A stretch of DNA of 49,210 nt, from positions 592-49,801 of the forward strand of contig MGPS01000053.1 of the NCBI GenBank assembly GCA_001797495.1. Direction: 5' to 3'. Shown here in pieces: positions 1-8,475 of the stretch. Both the position numbers and the translations under genes were made by a program. Each line of letters opens with the position of its first letter. Within the stretch, counting starts at the first letter, position 1. The notes below the pieces were generated by a model. It saw only the letters and a program-made list of their open reading frames with translations, searched no databases and was not told the DNA's origin. Source of the stretch: Deltaproteobacteria bacterium GWC2_42_11. Its GTDB lineage: Bacteria > Desulfobacterota > GWC2-55-46 > UBA9637 > GWC2-42-11.

Positions 1-1701
1 GCCATCAAAAGTAAACGGAGGGATCAGGGCAAACCTTCTTACCTGCTCAAACCTTGATAAATCCCTTGACAATTCTTTTATCCTCTTTTCATAAAACCTG
101 TGGACAGTGCCATCGGATAAAACCTTTTCATCTGAAATTTCTCCCTCGCCCTCTTTTATGGGGACAGATTTGAAATCTGTCCCCAGTGGGTGTCGCAGGC
201 ATATCTTTAGTTTTTCCATATCAGGCACTATAAGGGCAGCAAGATAAGGCTTTTTGTCCCCAAATACAACAGCCTCTCTTATGAATTCATCTGCCCTTAA
301 AATGCCTTCAATCTTCTGCGGTGATATATTTTTGCCGAATTCAGTAATTATAATATCCTTCTTCCTGTCTGTTATCCTGACAAAACCATCTTCGTCAATT
401 AAGCCAATATCACCTGTATAAAACCATCCGTCCCTTATTGCCAGTGCAGTTGCCGCAGGCATATTAAGATAGCCTTTCATAACATTATCACCTTTTACAA
501 TGAGCTCTCCGTCATCTGCAATTTTAACCTCAACTCCAGGTATTGGTCTGCCAACTGTCCCAAGTTTTACCTCCTTCATTGTATTTACAGAAACAACAGG
601 AGATGTCTCTGTCAAGCCGTAACCTTCAAGAATCGGTATGCCGGTTGTCCAGAAGAATTCATTGACATCTACAGGAAGCGGTGCACCGCCTGATATAAAA
701 TATCGTAAGGTTGGGCATATGGCATTTCTAATCTTTTTAAAGACAAGTCTGTCTATCATTGTTCCCATAAACTTTGAACTTTGAACTTTGAACTTTGAAC
801 TTTTCTTATATGCCCACCAGAACACCTTTTTCTTCATAAATGAACCGCTTTCTACTGCATCCATCACCTTGCCCTTTATCCTTGCAAAAAAGAACGGCAC
901 ACCAATCATAATTGTGGGGTTAAATGTTTTCATATCAGCAGCAATAGTTGCAAAGCCCTTTGCATACGCTATCTGCGCTCCCTGATACAATACTGCAAGC
1001 TGTACAAGGTGTTCAAAACTGTGGCTCAAAGGAAGGAACGAGAGATATCTGTCTCTCTCTTTTATATCAATCCTTTCAAGTGATGCCATGATATTTGAGA
1101 CAATGTTTTTGTGTGTCAGACACGCGCCTTTAGGTCTCCCTGTTGTGCCTGATGTGTAGATTATAACAGCAGTATCATCTGCCTTTATGCCTGCTTGCCT
1201 GTTCTCAAGTATTGTTAAATCCTTGAACTCTTTGCCCATATTTATAACCCTTGAAAACTGGATAGCATCTCCTGTGTCTGTATCAGCATCAAGTATGATT
1301 ATATTTTTAAGACTTGGCAGAAGCCCTTTAATGGAGAGAATTTTCTTTAGAAGATGTTCATTTGAAACAATGACTGTGCCGGCTTTGCAGTCGCTTAATA
1401 TAAACTCTGTTTCCTTTGCTGTAAGGGTTGTGTATACCGGGACTAAAGATGCACCTATTGATAATATTGCCAGTTCAGATATTATCCATTCATGCCTGTT
1501 TTCGGAGATAATTGCAACCCTCTCACCGCTTTCTATACCTATTGATATAAGTCCGAGAGAAAGGTCTGTTACTGTACGGTCAAACTCCTCCCATGAGATG
1601 GATTTTACAGCATCTCCCTGATAACCCAATAATGCTGTCCGATTTCCAAATCTTTTAACCCTGCTTAAAATAAGGTGAGGAATGGTTTCAGCGGAGTTCA
1701 A
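1..1701 (-). CDS. Long-chain acyl-CoA synthetase (AMP-forming), 3' end cut by the window
   Basis: This gene activates fatty acids to acyl-CoA through an acyl-adenylate. An uninterrupted minus-strand frame of 567 codons runs to the window edge. It shows the AMP-binding P-loop YTSGTTGRPKG, the motif EGYGLTETSP, then YTGDIG and DRKKDIIIT, in the order of the FadD/FACL family. Family members are about 600 residues, so only a short C-terminal piece is missing. No ATG fits the N-terminus; I chose TTG at 1701 because GAGG lies six bases upstream. Two repeats lie inside the frame: a palindrome at 159-185 and a heptamer repeat at 770-803. Both are translated without breaking the frame. Family assignment is firm; the substrate chain length is not known. 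Confidence 0.9.
   Translation of the reverse strand, partial: MNSAETIPHLILSRVKRFGNRTALLGYQGDAVKSISWEEFDRTVTDLSLGLISIGIESGERVAIISENRHEWIISELAILSIGASLVPVYTTLTAKETEFILSDCKAGTVIVSNEHLLKKILSIKGLLPSLKNIIILDADTDTGDAIQFSRVINMGKEFKDLTILENRQAGIKADDTAVIIYTSGTTGRPKGACLTHKNIVSNIMASLERIDIKERDRYLSFLPLSHSFEHLVQLAVLYQGAQIAYAKGFATIAADMKTFNPTIMIGVPFFFARIKGKVMDAVESGSFMKKKVFWWAYKKSSKFKVQSSKFMGTMIDRLVFKKIRNAICPTLRYFISGGAPLPVDVNEFFWTTGIPILEGYGLTETSPVVSVNTMKEVKLGTVGRPIPGVEVKIADDGELIVKGDNVMKGYLNMPAATALAIRDGWFYTGDIGLIDEDGFVRITDRKKDIIITEFGKNISPQKIEGILRADEFIREAVVFGDKKPYLAALIVPDMEKLKICLRHPLGTDFKSVPIKEGEGEISDEKVLSDGTVHRFYEKRIKELSRDLSRFEQVRRFALIPPFTFDG
159..185. repeat. 27-bp perfect palindrome inside the acyl-CoA synthetase gene
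   Basis: Two 12-base arms (TGGGGACAGATT and its complement) flank a 3-base loop. It encodes the peptide GTDFKSVP on the minus strand, in the C-terminal part of the protein. The shape is that of a mobile REP-type palindrome that has entered a coding region in frame. Confidence 0.75.
770..803. repeat. Heptamer tandem repeat (AACTTTG, 4.9 copies) in coding sequence
   Basis: Four exact copies of AACTTTG plus six bases of a fifth lie inside the acyl-CoA synthetase frame and encode SSKFKVQSSKF. Seven is not a multiple of three, so gain or loss of one unit would shift the frame. Confidence 0.85.
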
Positions 1702-1760
1702 TTTCTGCCTCGCTCTTATTAACTATTAATATCTTTTAAACCCCTTTCTTAACGATTTTC

Positions 1761-1789
1761 TTGACTTAGCTTTTTGTTGAGTATAAATT
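1761..1789 (+). promoter_or_regulatory. Sigma-70-type promoter for tRNA-Leu(CAG)
   Basis: TTGACT is followed 17 bases later by TAAATT (or 15 bases later by TATAAA). The tRNA starts about 40 bases downstream. Confidence 0.5.
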
Positions 1790-1827
1790 AAACTTCAGCG
1801 CTATTCAACTTTAAAATTTTTAAAATT

Positions 1828-1915
1828 GCCGAAGTGGCGGAATTTGGTAGACGCGCTAGATTCAGGTTCTAGTGGGCGAAAGTCCATCGGGGTTCGAGTC
1901 CCCGCTTCGGCACCA
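1828..1915 (+). tRNA. tRNA-Leu (anticodon CAG), CCA encoded
   Basis: The acceptor stem GCCGAAG pairs with CTTCGGC, and the sequence ends in encoded CCA. The anticodon stem CTAGA/TCTAG encloses a loop with anticodon CAG. A long variable arm (class II tRNA) and GGTTCGAGTCC T-arm are present. It reads leucine codon CUG. Confidence 0.95.
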
Positions 1916-2012
1916 TTAAATCTTTAAAATCCATCCGCTGCTTTTTCTCGTATCTTAATAATTGCAGCAAGTTTTTTAATCTTTTTCAGGATTAAGGTTC
2001 TGACCGACTATT

Positions 2013-3350
2013 ATGGATATACAAGTTTTAAAAACCTGTATTGAAAATAAGGATGAAGAAGGGATAAAGGATTTTATCCTGCCTCTGCACCCGTCTGATA
2101 TCGCAAAAGCCCTCACCGAATTGGAAGACACTGAACAGATAATTGTATTTAAATTCCTGCCTGCTGAAATTGCATCAGATGTCCTTCTTGAGGTTGACGA
2201 ACACACCAGAGAAAGATTGATATCGTCCATCTCCGACAAGGAGTTGATAGAGGTTCTCGCTGAGATGGAGACTGACGATGCAGCGGATGTTATCGCAGAA
2301 CTGCCGGAAGATGATGCGGAGACTGTCCTCGACGGCATCAGCCGCGAAGAGGGTGTTGAGGTAAGAAAACTCCTCAAATATCCCGAAGATTCTGCCGGCG
2401 GCATAATGCAGACGGAACTCGTGTCTGTATCGGAAGATGCAACTGTACAGGAAACCATTGAACAGGTGAGGGCAAAAAGTGAAGATGTGCCTAATATACA
2501 CAATGTCTTTGTTACAGATAATGACGGGAGGTTCAAGGGGACTGTGTCCCTTGACAAACTCATACTTGCAAAACCGCATCTCTCTGTGCATGATATAATG
2601 AATCAGGAGACGGTAAGGGTAACTGTTGATACAGACCAGGAGGATGTTGCAAAGATATTCCAGAAATATGATGTGGTTACCTTGCCTGTCATAGACGCAG
2701 ACGGCAAACTACTGGGAAGGATTACAATAGACGATGTGGTAGATGTCGTAGAAGAAGAAATTTTTGAAGACTTTTACAAGATGGCAGGCCTTAATACAGA
2801 CGAGAGGGTGCTTGACCCGCCATCAAGGTCTTTTAAACTCCGGGCGCCGTGGCTCCTCTTGAACCTCGCAACTGCGTTCCTTGCAGCAAGTGTTGTAAAG
2901 GTGTTTGAAGGCACGATCCAGACCGTTGTTACGCTTGCCGTTTTTATGCCTGTTGTAGCAGGTATGGGAGGCAACGCGGCCACACAGACAATAACCGTTG
3001 TTGTAAGAGGGCTTGCCCTTGGCGAACTTGAGTTCAGACACGCAAAAAGGGTTCTTTTAAATCAGGTGATAGTGGGTTTTGCAAACGGTATTCTCACAGG
3101 GACTGCTGCTGTAATTGTCGCACACCTTTTTGGGATAAGTTACACAATAGGGATATTGCTATTCCTTGCAATGATTACAAACATGATTATCGCGGGGTTC
3201 AGCGGGACTGTCATACCGCTTATCCTGAAATGGTTCAAGGCAGACCCTGCGCTTTCTTCTGCTGTATTTGTTACCACATGCACTGATGTGGGCGGATTTT
3301 TCTCGTTTCTGGGACTTGCAACCCTTTTTCTGAAATACGGGTATCTCTGA
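2013..3350 (+). CDS. mgtE: Magnesium transporter MgtE
   Basis: MgtE is an inner-membrane Mg2+ channel gated by its own cytosolic Mg2+ sensor. The 445-residue product has the family's full layout: an N-terminal superhelical domain of acidic repeats (residues about 1-125), two CBS domains (about 130-255, with GRITIDDVVDVVEEE at the end), and five hydrophobic segments from about residue 275. The pore-region sequence PVVAGMGGNAATQT is present. The stop codon overlaps the start of recO by one base, so the two are translationally coupled. The SD is weak. Identification is secure. Confidence 0.95.
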   Translation: MDIQVLKTCIENKDEEGIKDFILPLHPSDIAKALTELEDTEQIIVFKFLPAEIASDVLLEVDEHTRERLISSISDKELIEVLAEMETDDAADVIAELPEDDAETVLDGISREEGVEVRKLLKYPEDSAGGIMQTELVSVSEDATVQETIEQVRAKSEDVPNIHNVFVTDNDGRFKGTVSLDKLILAKPHLSVHDIMNQETVRVTVDTDQEDVAKIFQKYDVVTLPVIDADGKLLGRITIDDVVDVVEEEIFEDFYKMAGLNTDERVLDPPSRSFKLRAPWLLLNLATAFLAASVVKVFEGTIQTVVTLAVFMPVVAGMGGNAATQTITVVVRGLALGELEFRHAKRVLLNQVIVGFANGILTGTAAVIVAHLFGISYTIGILLFLAMITNMIIAGFSGTVIPLILKWFKADPALSSAVFVTTCTDVGGFFSFLGLATLFLKYGYL

Positions 3351-4105
3351 TGTCTGCCCTTTACAAAACATCTGCGCTTGTCCTTAACTCAACAGACTAC
3401 GGCGAATCTGATAGGATTGTAAACTTCTATACCATGGACTATGGAAAGATATGCGGCATTGCAAAAGGGGCAAAGCGGAGCAAAAAGAGATTTGTAAATT
3501 CCCTTGAGTCGTTCTCGTTTGTGAAACTCATCTTTGCAAAAAAACAGGGCGCTGGACTTGCACGGATTGACCAGTGTGAACTGATTGACGGCTTTCATAA
3601 TATTAAAAAAGACCTTGAGACCATTACAGCAGCAAGTTATTTTGTGGAACTCCTCTCCGAGATGGTGCGCGAATGGCAGAGAAACACTAAAGCGTTTGAA
3701 CTCATCCTGAACTTCCTCAGGATGCTGGATGACGGAAGGGAACCTGAAACCTTTTCACGGTTTTTTGAAGTAAAACTCCTTACAATACTGGGATATCAAC
3801 CGCACCTTGATAAATGCACTGTATGCAAATATGCACCTGATGCTGATACTATAATATATTTTTCCTCTGCAAAGGGCGGAATTGTCTGCAAGAGATGTAT
3901 TAAACCCAATGAAAACAAAATCCCCATATCTGCCGGCACTGCAAAATCCCTTGCCCTTGCAGCAAGAACCAATTTAGAACACTTAAATAAACTTGTCTTG
4001 CCGCCTCTGGTGTTAAAAGAGAGCAAAGAACTTCTTGGTAATTTCATAAGATATCAACTGGGCAAGGAATTGAAAAGCATGAAGTTTATGGAAACTATAG
4101 GCTAA
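3350..4105 (+). CDS. recO: DNA repair protein RecO
   Basis: RecO loads RecA with RecR at SSB-coated gaps. The 251-residue product opens with an OB-fold region (YKTSALVLNSTDYGESDRIV) and has a helical C-terminal domain. A zinc-finger-like pair CTVCKY and CKRC lies at about residues 159-187, seen in many but not all RecO proteins. Its start overlaps the mgtE stop and its stop overlaps the plsC start, so it sits mid-operon. Length matches the family. Confidence 0.93.
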   Translation: MSALYKTSALVLNSTDYGESDRIVNFYTMDYGKICGIAKGAKRSKKRFVNSLESFSFVKLIFAKKQGAGLARIDQCELIDGFHNIKKDLETITAASYFVELLSEMVREWQRNTKAFELILNFLRMLDDGREPETFSRFFEVKLLTILGYQPHLDKCTVCKYAPDADTIIYFSSAKGGIVCKRCIKPNENKIPISAGTAKSLALAARTNLEHLNKLVLPPLVLKESKELLGNFIRYQLGKELKSMKFMETIG

Positions 4106-4803
4106 TGATTATACGGACATTTATAACATGGTCTTTGGGCTTGATAATTACCATCTCCCTTTTCCCGTTCGTTCTCATTGCAGCCATATTTGACAGAAGC
4201 GGAAATTCCGCACACTCTATCGGAGGGATATGGGCAAAGGCAATCCTTTTACTTAGCGGCGTGGGGGTCAGGATAAGCGGCACTGAAAATATCCTGAACG
4301 CATCGCAGATATTCATATCAAACCATCAGGGTGCGTTTGATATACTCGCGCTTCAGGCATATCTCCCTGCGCAGTTCCGCTGGCTTGCAAAAAAAAGCCT
4401 CTTCAAAATACCGGTAATCGGCTGGAGCATGAGCATTGCAGGCTATGTGTCTATTGACAGAAAGCATGCAGGCGCTGCGTATCACGGGCTTGAAAAGGCA
4501 GCAGAAAAACTAAAAAGGGGGGCTTCTATCCTCATATTCCCTGAAGGGACAAGGAGCAGGACAGATGAACTCCTGCCGTTTAAGAGGGGCGGATTCCTCC
4601 TCGCTTCAAACACAAGTTTCCCGATAGTCCCCATCTCCATACAGGGCACCAGTAATATAATGAAAAGAGGAAGCATATTTATAAGACCTGCCAGTGTCAG
4701 TGTGAAGATAGGCAAACCAATATATACAGAGGGGATTAATGATAAGGCATTAATGGAAATTACCAGAAAAGCAATTGAAGACGGATTATGCAAAAGTTTG
4801 TAG
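4105..4803 (+). CDS. plsC: 1-acyl-sn-glycerol-3-phosphate acyltransferase (PlsC family)
   Basis: PlsC converts lysophosphatidic acid to phosphatidic acid at the inner membrane. The 232-residue protein has an N-terminal hydrophobic helix (about residues 5-30), the catalytic HX4D motif NHQGAFD and the substrate motif FPEGTRSR, in family order and spacing. It starts inside the recO stop (TAATG) and its last 16 bases overlap the next gene, so four genes are coupled. Other lysophospholipid acyltransferases share these motifs, so acceptor specificity is inferred. Confidence 0.92.
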   Translation: MIIRTFITWSLGLIITISLFPFVLIAAIFDRSGNSAHSIGGIWAKAILLLSGVGVRISGTENILNASQIFISNHQGAFDILALQAYLPAQFRWLAKKSLFKIPVIGWSMSIAGYVSIDRKHAGAAYHGLEKAAEKLKRGASILIFPEGTRSRTDELLPFKRGGFLLASNTSFPIVPISIQGTSNIMKRGSIFIRPASVSVKIGKPIYTEGINDKALMEITRKAIEDGLCKSL

Positions 4804-7800
4804 TCCCCCTTGGTTCAAAAGAAAGTCTCATTGCAGATAATGTGGGCACAAAGGCAGCAAACCTCGCCTTTATGATAAATAAAGGCATCCCTGTGCCGCC
4901 CGGTTTCTGCATAACTGTAGATGCATACTCTGCCTTTTCAGAAGAATACGGGTTCCTCCAGAGGATAACCTCTCTTTTTAAAGATGCCGACATGTCCAAC
5001 CCCCATCTCGTCGGTGCAGTGGCTGAAACAATCCGCAGTATTATGAACGATGCAGAAATACCACGATATGTAATGGACGAAATAAATCCTGCGTTTGATG
5101 CACTTACAGAACTTACAGGGATTGCTGAATTGAAGGTTGCTGTAAGGTCATCTGCTGTTGCAGAAGACCTCGCATCAGCCTCATTTGCAGGACAGTATGA
5201 AACCATTCTAAATGTCAGAAGGGATGGACTCCCCGCAGCAATAAAAGAGTGCTGGCTTTCACTCTGGGCAATTAAGGGCATCCTCTACAGGGGAAAAAAG
5301 GCAATAGACCATAGTTCATCACTGATGGGCATCCTTGTACAGGCAATGATACCTGCAGAAGCAGCAGGTGTTGTATTCACTGCGAGTCCATCCGGAAAGG
5401 ATGATGGGCTTATATGGATAAACGCAGGTTTTGGCGTAGGTGAGGGGATTGTTTCAGGTCGGTTCAACTCTGATATTTATAAGGTAGAAAAGAAATCTCT
5501 TGGGGTTGTGCATAAAGAGGTCAGGAAAAAGGATTCAGCATACTTTGTCTCCAGTAGAGGTATTGAAGAAAAAATCCTTCCGGCAGAAATAGCGGGGAGC
5601 GCTGTTCTCTCAGATGAAGAGATACAGGAACTCGCAAGCCTTGCACATCGCGTAGAATCTATCAGCAATACAGGCACAGGATATTTTGCAGATATTGAAT
5701 GGGCTTTTCTGAATAAAAAGTTCTACATATTGCAGGTAAGACCGATATGTGCTGCTAATACTGCGGTCAGCACTCAGCAGTCAGTAACAGAAGATTCAAG
5801 ACACAAGATGCAGGTTGCAAAAACCCCGATAACCATTTCAGAATTTTTAAACCTCCTGAAACACGGCAATATGTCTGAAACGAAAAAGGTGATGGCAGAG
5901 GGAAATGTCAAGGGGGTCTCCATGGCAAATATACACAGGATTGTTGGTGCCTGCAGAGAATTCCCTCAAACAGCGCATAACATCAAAACCTTTTATGCAA
6001 ACCTTTTTAAGGGCGGTATTGAGGGTGTTAATTTTATGAAACTCTCTGCATATCTTCCAAAACTGTGGGAGGGTCTCCCTGAAGAATTTAAAAAAAATAC
6101 ACTGGAAGGTGTTGAGTATATACTCAAAACAGGCAGCGGGTTCAGCGGCACAAACCTTGCTGATATTATGAGATATGGACTGCCTCTTGCTGAAAAAGAT
6201 ATGCCTTATATAAAAGCCGAATGGGTAAAAACCAGGATTATTGAATCGCTTGACAAGGGTACAGGAATGGAAGATGCATCGGTCAATGAGGTAATAAATA
6301 CAGGACTAAAAATGCTTAAAAGAAATTATGACTGGCTAGATAGTGTCCTTAAAAATGGCATCAGCAGGATTTTACGGCAAAACCTGAAGCCTTTGAGTTT
6401 TAGCGATATAAAAAATTACTGCATTCCTGCCTTGCAGGATGAGAAGTTCATTTTCAGGGAAGATTTAAAAAGGGGTGTTATAAAACTCCTTGCAGAAGGG
6501 AAGACAAAAACAGACCTTGCTGATGCGCATACCGGGCTGAAAATGTTTAAAGAGTCAGGCATTAGAGATATTGGACTTAAGGAGGCTTTGATAGCAGGAC
6601 TCAAGATATGTCTCAATCAGAAAAAAATATACACCATAGCAGATACAAAGGACGAGGGGATTATCTATGCTGTTTTTAAACCAATTACTTATCTGTTAAA
6701 AGATGCAGGCAGTGTTGAACTTGAGACAGCATTTTACAGAAACGCTGGGGCGCTTTTTGACGAGGGATTAGAGGGGGTTGATGCAGACGATTCAATGCTC
6801 GCATTAAAAGATGTCCTCCTCCTTGCATCAGAATACACACCCCATAGAAGACTTGAGGCGGCAAGGAGGGGTTTTATAGAGAGGGTTTATAAAAACCTGC
6901 CCGGTGCTTCTATTATGGGTATTGACTGGCAGTCCCTCCATAATGATTTTGAAGATATAACAGATGTTGTGCCAACTGAATTAAAAAGACTTGCTGTTGA
7001 TTTGAGAGACAGTTTCCACAATACACTTGATTCCGGGAACCTCGTCAAGGCACAAACACTATTAAATGAACTCCTTACAAACTACCCCGGATACACAAAG
7101 GCTATAAAACTTGCAGAGGGCATTGTCCATTGGCTTACGCTCGCCTACAGACCTGTTGTTGAACAAGCAGGCGATGTAAAAAAAATAGAAGGGTTGTGGT
7201 CAGACCATTTCAGGATATGCTTCAAAGAGTTGATCTCCTTGTACAGAGAATTTGAATCAACTTATGAAAACGGAAAACTTATTGATGCGGTTGTAAGCCA
7301 CAGCAAAATCAGGGCTTGCATAGGAAGGCTGCTTTTAAATCCTGACATGGACATATCAAGAGAGGACAGACTCACGTTATACCTGACTGATATAAACCTT
7401 GAGAGGCTCGAGCAGGGTTTTTCCAGTATCGTCAACGAAAGATTCTCCACACTATCCGGGCTTTCAGACCTTTATGAATTAAGCCACTGGATAAAGGCAC
7501 TCCTTTTCAGTGCAAGCAGGTATCTCATTGAAATAGAGGATAACCTCTCTCTGGCAGAAGGTTTTTCAGATGCCTTAAAAGAGGGTTCATTTTTTAAGGC
7601 AAGGGAAATTTGGTGCAGGATAAAAACAGTTGTAAGCAGTTTAACAGAAAGCAGAAGGGTCTTAAGCCTTGTCCTCTTTGACATACCTGCTGAAAAGATA
7701 GACAGTTTCTTTTTTGCTATCTCCCCGATTGCAGCAGGTGAGGCAGAAGGCTATGTCCGCATATTTGAAAGGGTTGGTGATGAAAGACTGGCAAGGGTTT

Positions 7801-8447
7801 TAAACGACCCTGTAAAGGGCATAAAAGAAGACGAGGTTATAGTCATAGAGTATCTGCCTGAAATCTCTGAACTAAAGATATTTCCTAAGGCATTTATTAT
7901 AGAAAAGGGCTCTGTGGGCTCGCACACAGCAAAGGTTGCAGTAGAATTCGGCATACCGGCTGTAAGGATGGAAGGAGCGACAAAAAGGTTCAAAGAAGGA
8001 GAAAGAGTTTTTGTAAAAGTGCCACCTATGCTTGATAAGGCAGAAGCAGGTTCTGTAAGTTATGAAAGGATTACTATGCCGAAAGGGGATGTAACACCGT
8101 TCCACCACGGTAGTGCAGAAGGGATAGTGCGGTTTTACAGGGGCGATGTTGAATTTTTAAAACCGCCTGGCAAAAGGGAGATATTTGTCCTCTCATACCT
8201 TGACATAAAATACCTTGATGTCTTTGCAGAGGGTGACGGACCATCTGCAATAATAGTTGAAAAAGGCGGAGAATTGTCTCACCCCATGATTGTTGCAAGG
8301 GAGATGCTCATAAGACTAAAAAGGACTATGCCCATCCTTCGGCTTGAAAATGCATTTGATATATTAAAAGAAGGCACGGCAGTAAAGATATTCATACCAG
8401 AGGATATGGGAGGGGCGGAGATATATAAGACAGAAAAAATCTTGTGA
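4788..8447 (+). CDS. PEP-synthase/PPDK-like ATP-dependent phosphotransferase with long helical middle and two His domains
   Basis: Residues about 1-325 form a PPDK/PPS ATP-grasp domain (KVAVRSSAVAEDLASASFAG; closing with FYILQVRPI). Residues about 345-1000 look helical, match nothing I recognise and contain no TIM-barrel motifs. The C-terminus has two swivelling phospho-His-like segments: GSVGSHTAKVA (His near 1046) and GGELSHPMIVARE (His near 1165). True PEP synthase and PPDK end in a PEP-binding TIM barrel, which is absent. ATP-grasp, helical middle and terminal His domain is the order known for rifampin phosphotransferase and relatives. At 1219 residues it is much longer than those (about 870). 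It is coupled to plsC by overlap. The phosphate acceptor is unknown; a metabolic PEP synthase role is unlikely. Confidence 0.75.
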   Translation: MQKFVVPLGSKESLIADNVGTKAANLAFMINKGIPVPPGFCITVDAYSAFSEEYGFLQRITSLFKDADMSNPHLVGAVAETIRSIMNDAEIPRYVMDEINPAFDALTELTGIAELKVAVRSSAVAEDLASASFAGQYETILNVRRDGLPAAIKECWLSLWAIKGILYRGKKAIDHSSSLMGILVQAMIPAEAAGVVFTASPSGKDDGLIWINAGFGVGEGIVSGRFNSDIYKVEKKSLGVVHKEVRKKDSAYFVSSRGIEEKILPAEIAGSAVLSDEEIQELASLAHRVESISNTGTGYFADIEWAFLNKKFYILQVRPICAANTAVSTQQSVTEDSRHKMQVAKTPITISEFLNLLKHGNMSETKKVMAEGNVKGVSMANIHRIVGACREFPQTAHNIKTFYANLFKGGIEGVNFMKLSAYLPKLWEGLPEEFKKNTLEGVEYILKTGSGFSGTNLADIMRYGLPLAEKDMPYIKAEWVKTRIIESLDKGTGMEDASVNEVINTGLKMLKRNYDWLDSVLKNGISRILRQNLKPLSFSDIKNYCIPALQDEKFIFREDLKRGVIKLLAEGKTKTDLADAHTGLKMFKESGIRDIGLKEALIAGLKICLNQKKIYTIADTKDEGIIYAVFKPITYLLKDAGSVELETAFYRNAGALFDEGLEGVDADDSMLALKDVLLLASEYTPHRRLEAARRGFIERVYKNLPGASIMGIDWQSLHNDFEDITDVVPTELKRLAVDLRDSFHNTLDSGNLVKAQTLLNELLTNYPGYTKAIKLAEGIVHWLTLAYRPVVEQAGDVKKIEGLWSDHFRICFKELISLYREFESTYENGKLIDAVVSHSKIRACIGRLLLNPDMDISREDRLTLYLTDINLERLEQGFSSIVNERFSTLSGLSDLYELSHWIKALLFSASRYLIEIEDNLSLAEGFSDALKEGSFFKAREIWCRIKTVVSSLTESRRVLSLVLFDIPAEKIDSFFFAISPIAAGEAEGYVRIFERVGDERLARVLNDPVKGIKEDEVIVIEYLPEISELKIFPKAFIIEKGSVGSHTAKVAVEFGIPAVRMEGATKRFKEGERVFVKVPPMLDKAEAGSVSYERITMPKGDVTPFHHGSAEGIVRFYRGDVEFLKPPGKREIFVLSYLDIKYLDVFAEGDGPSAIIVEKGGELSHPMIVAREMLIRLKRTMPILRLENAFDILKEGTAVKIFIPEDMGGAEIYKTEKIL

Positions 8448-8475
8448 GTAAAATTCATCAACAGTTTTTCTTTCA

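Noticed and set aside
1976-2563. Long minus-strand frame opposite mgtE
   Set aside because: Antisense shadow of a confident gene, with serine-rich composition typical of such shadows.
5758-5790. CAGTCAG-like tandem repeat in the phosphotransferase gene
   Set aside because: GGTCAGCACTCAGCAGTCAG shows only partial, irregular repetition, too weak to list as an element.
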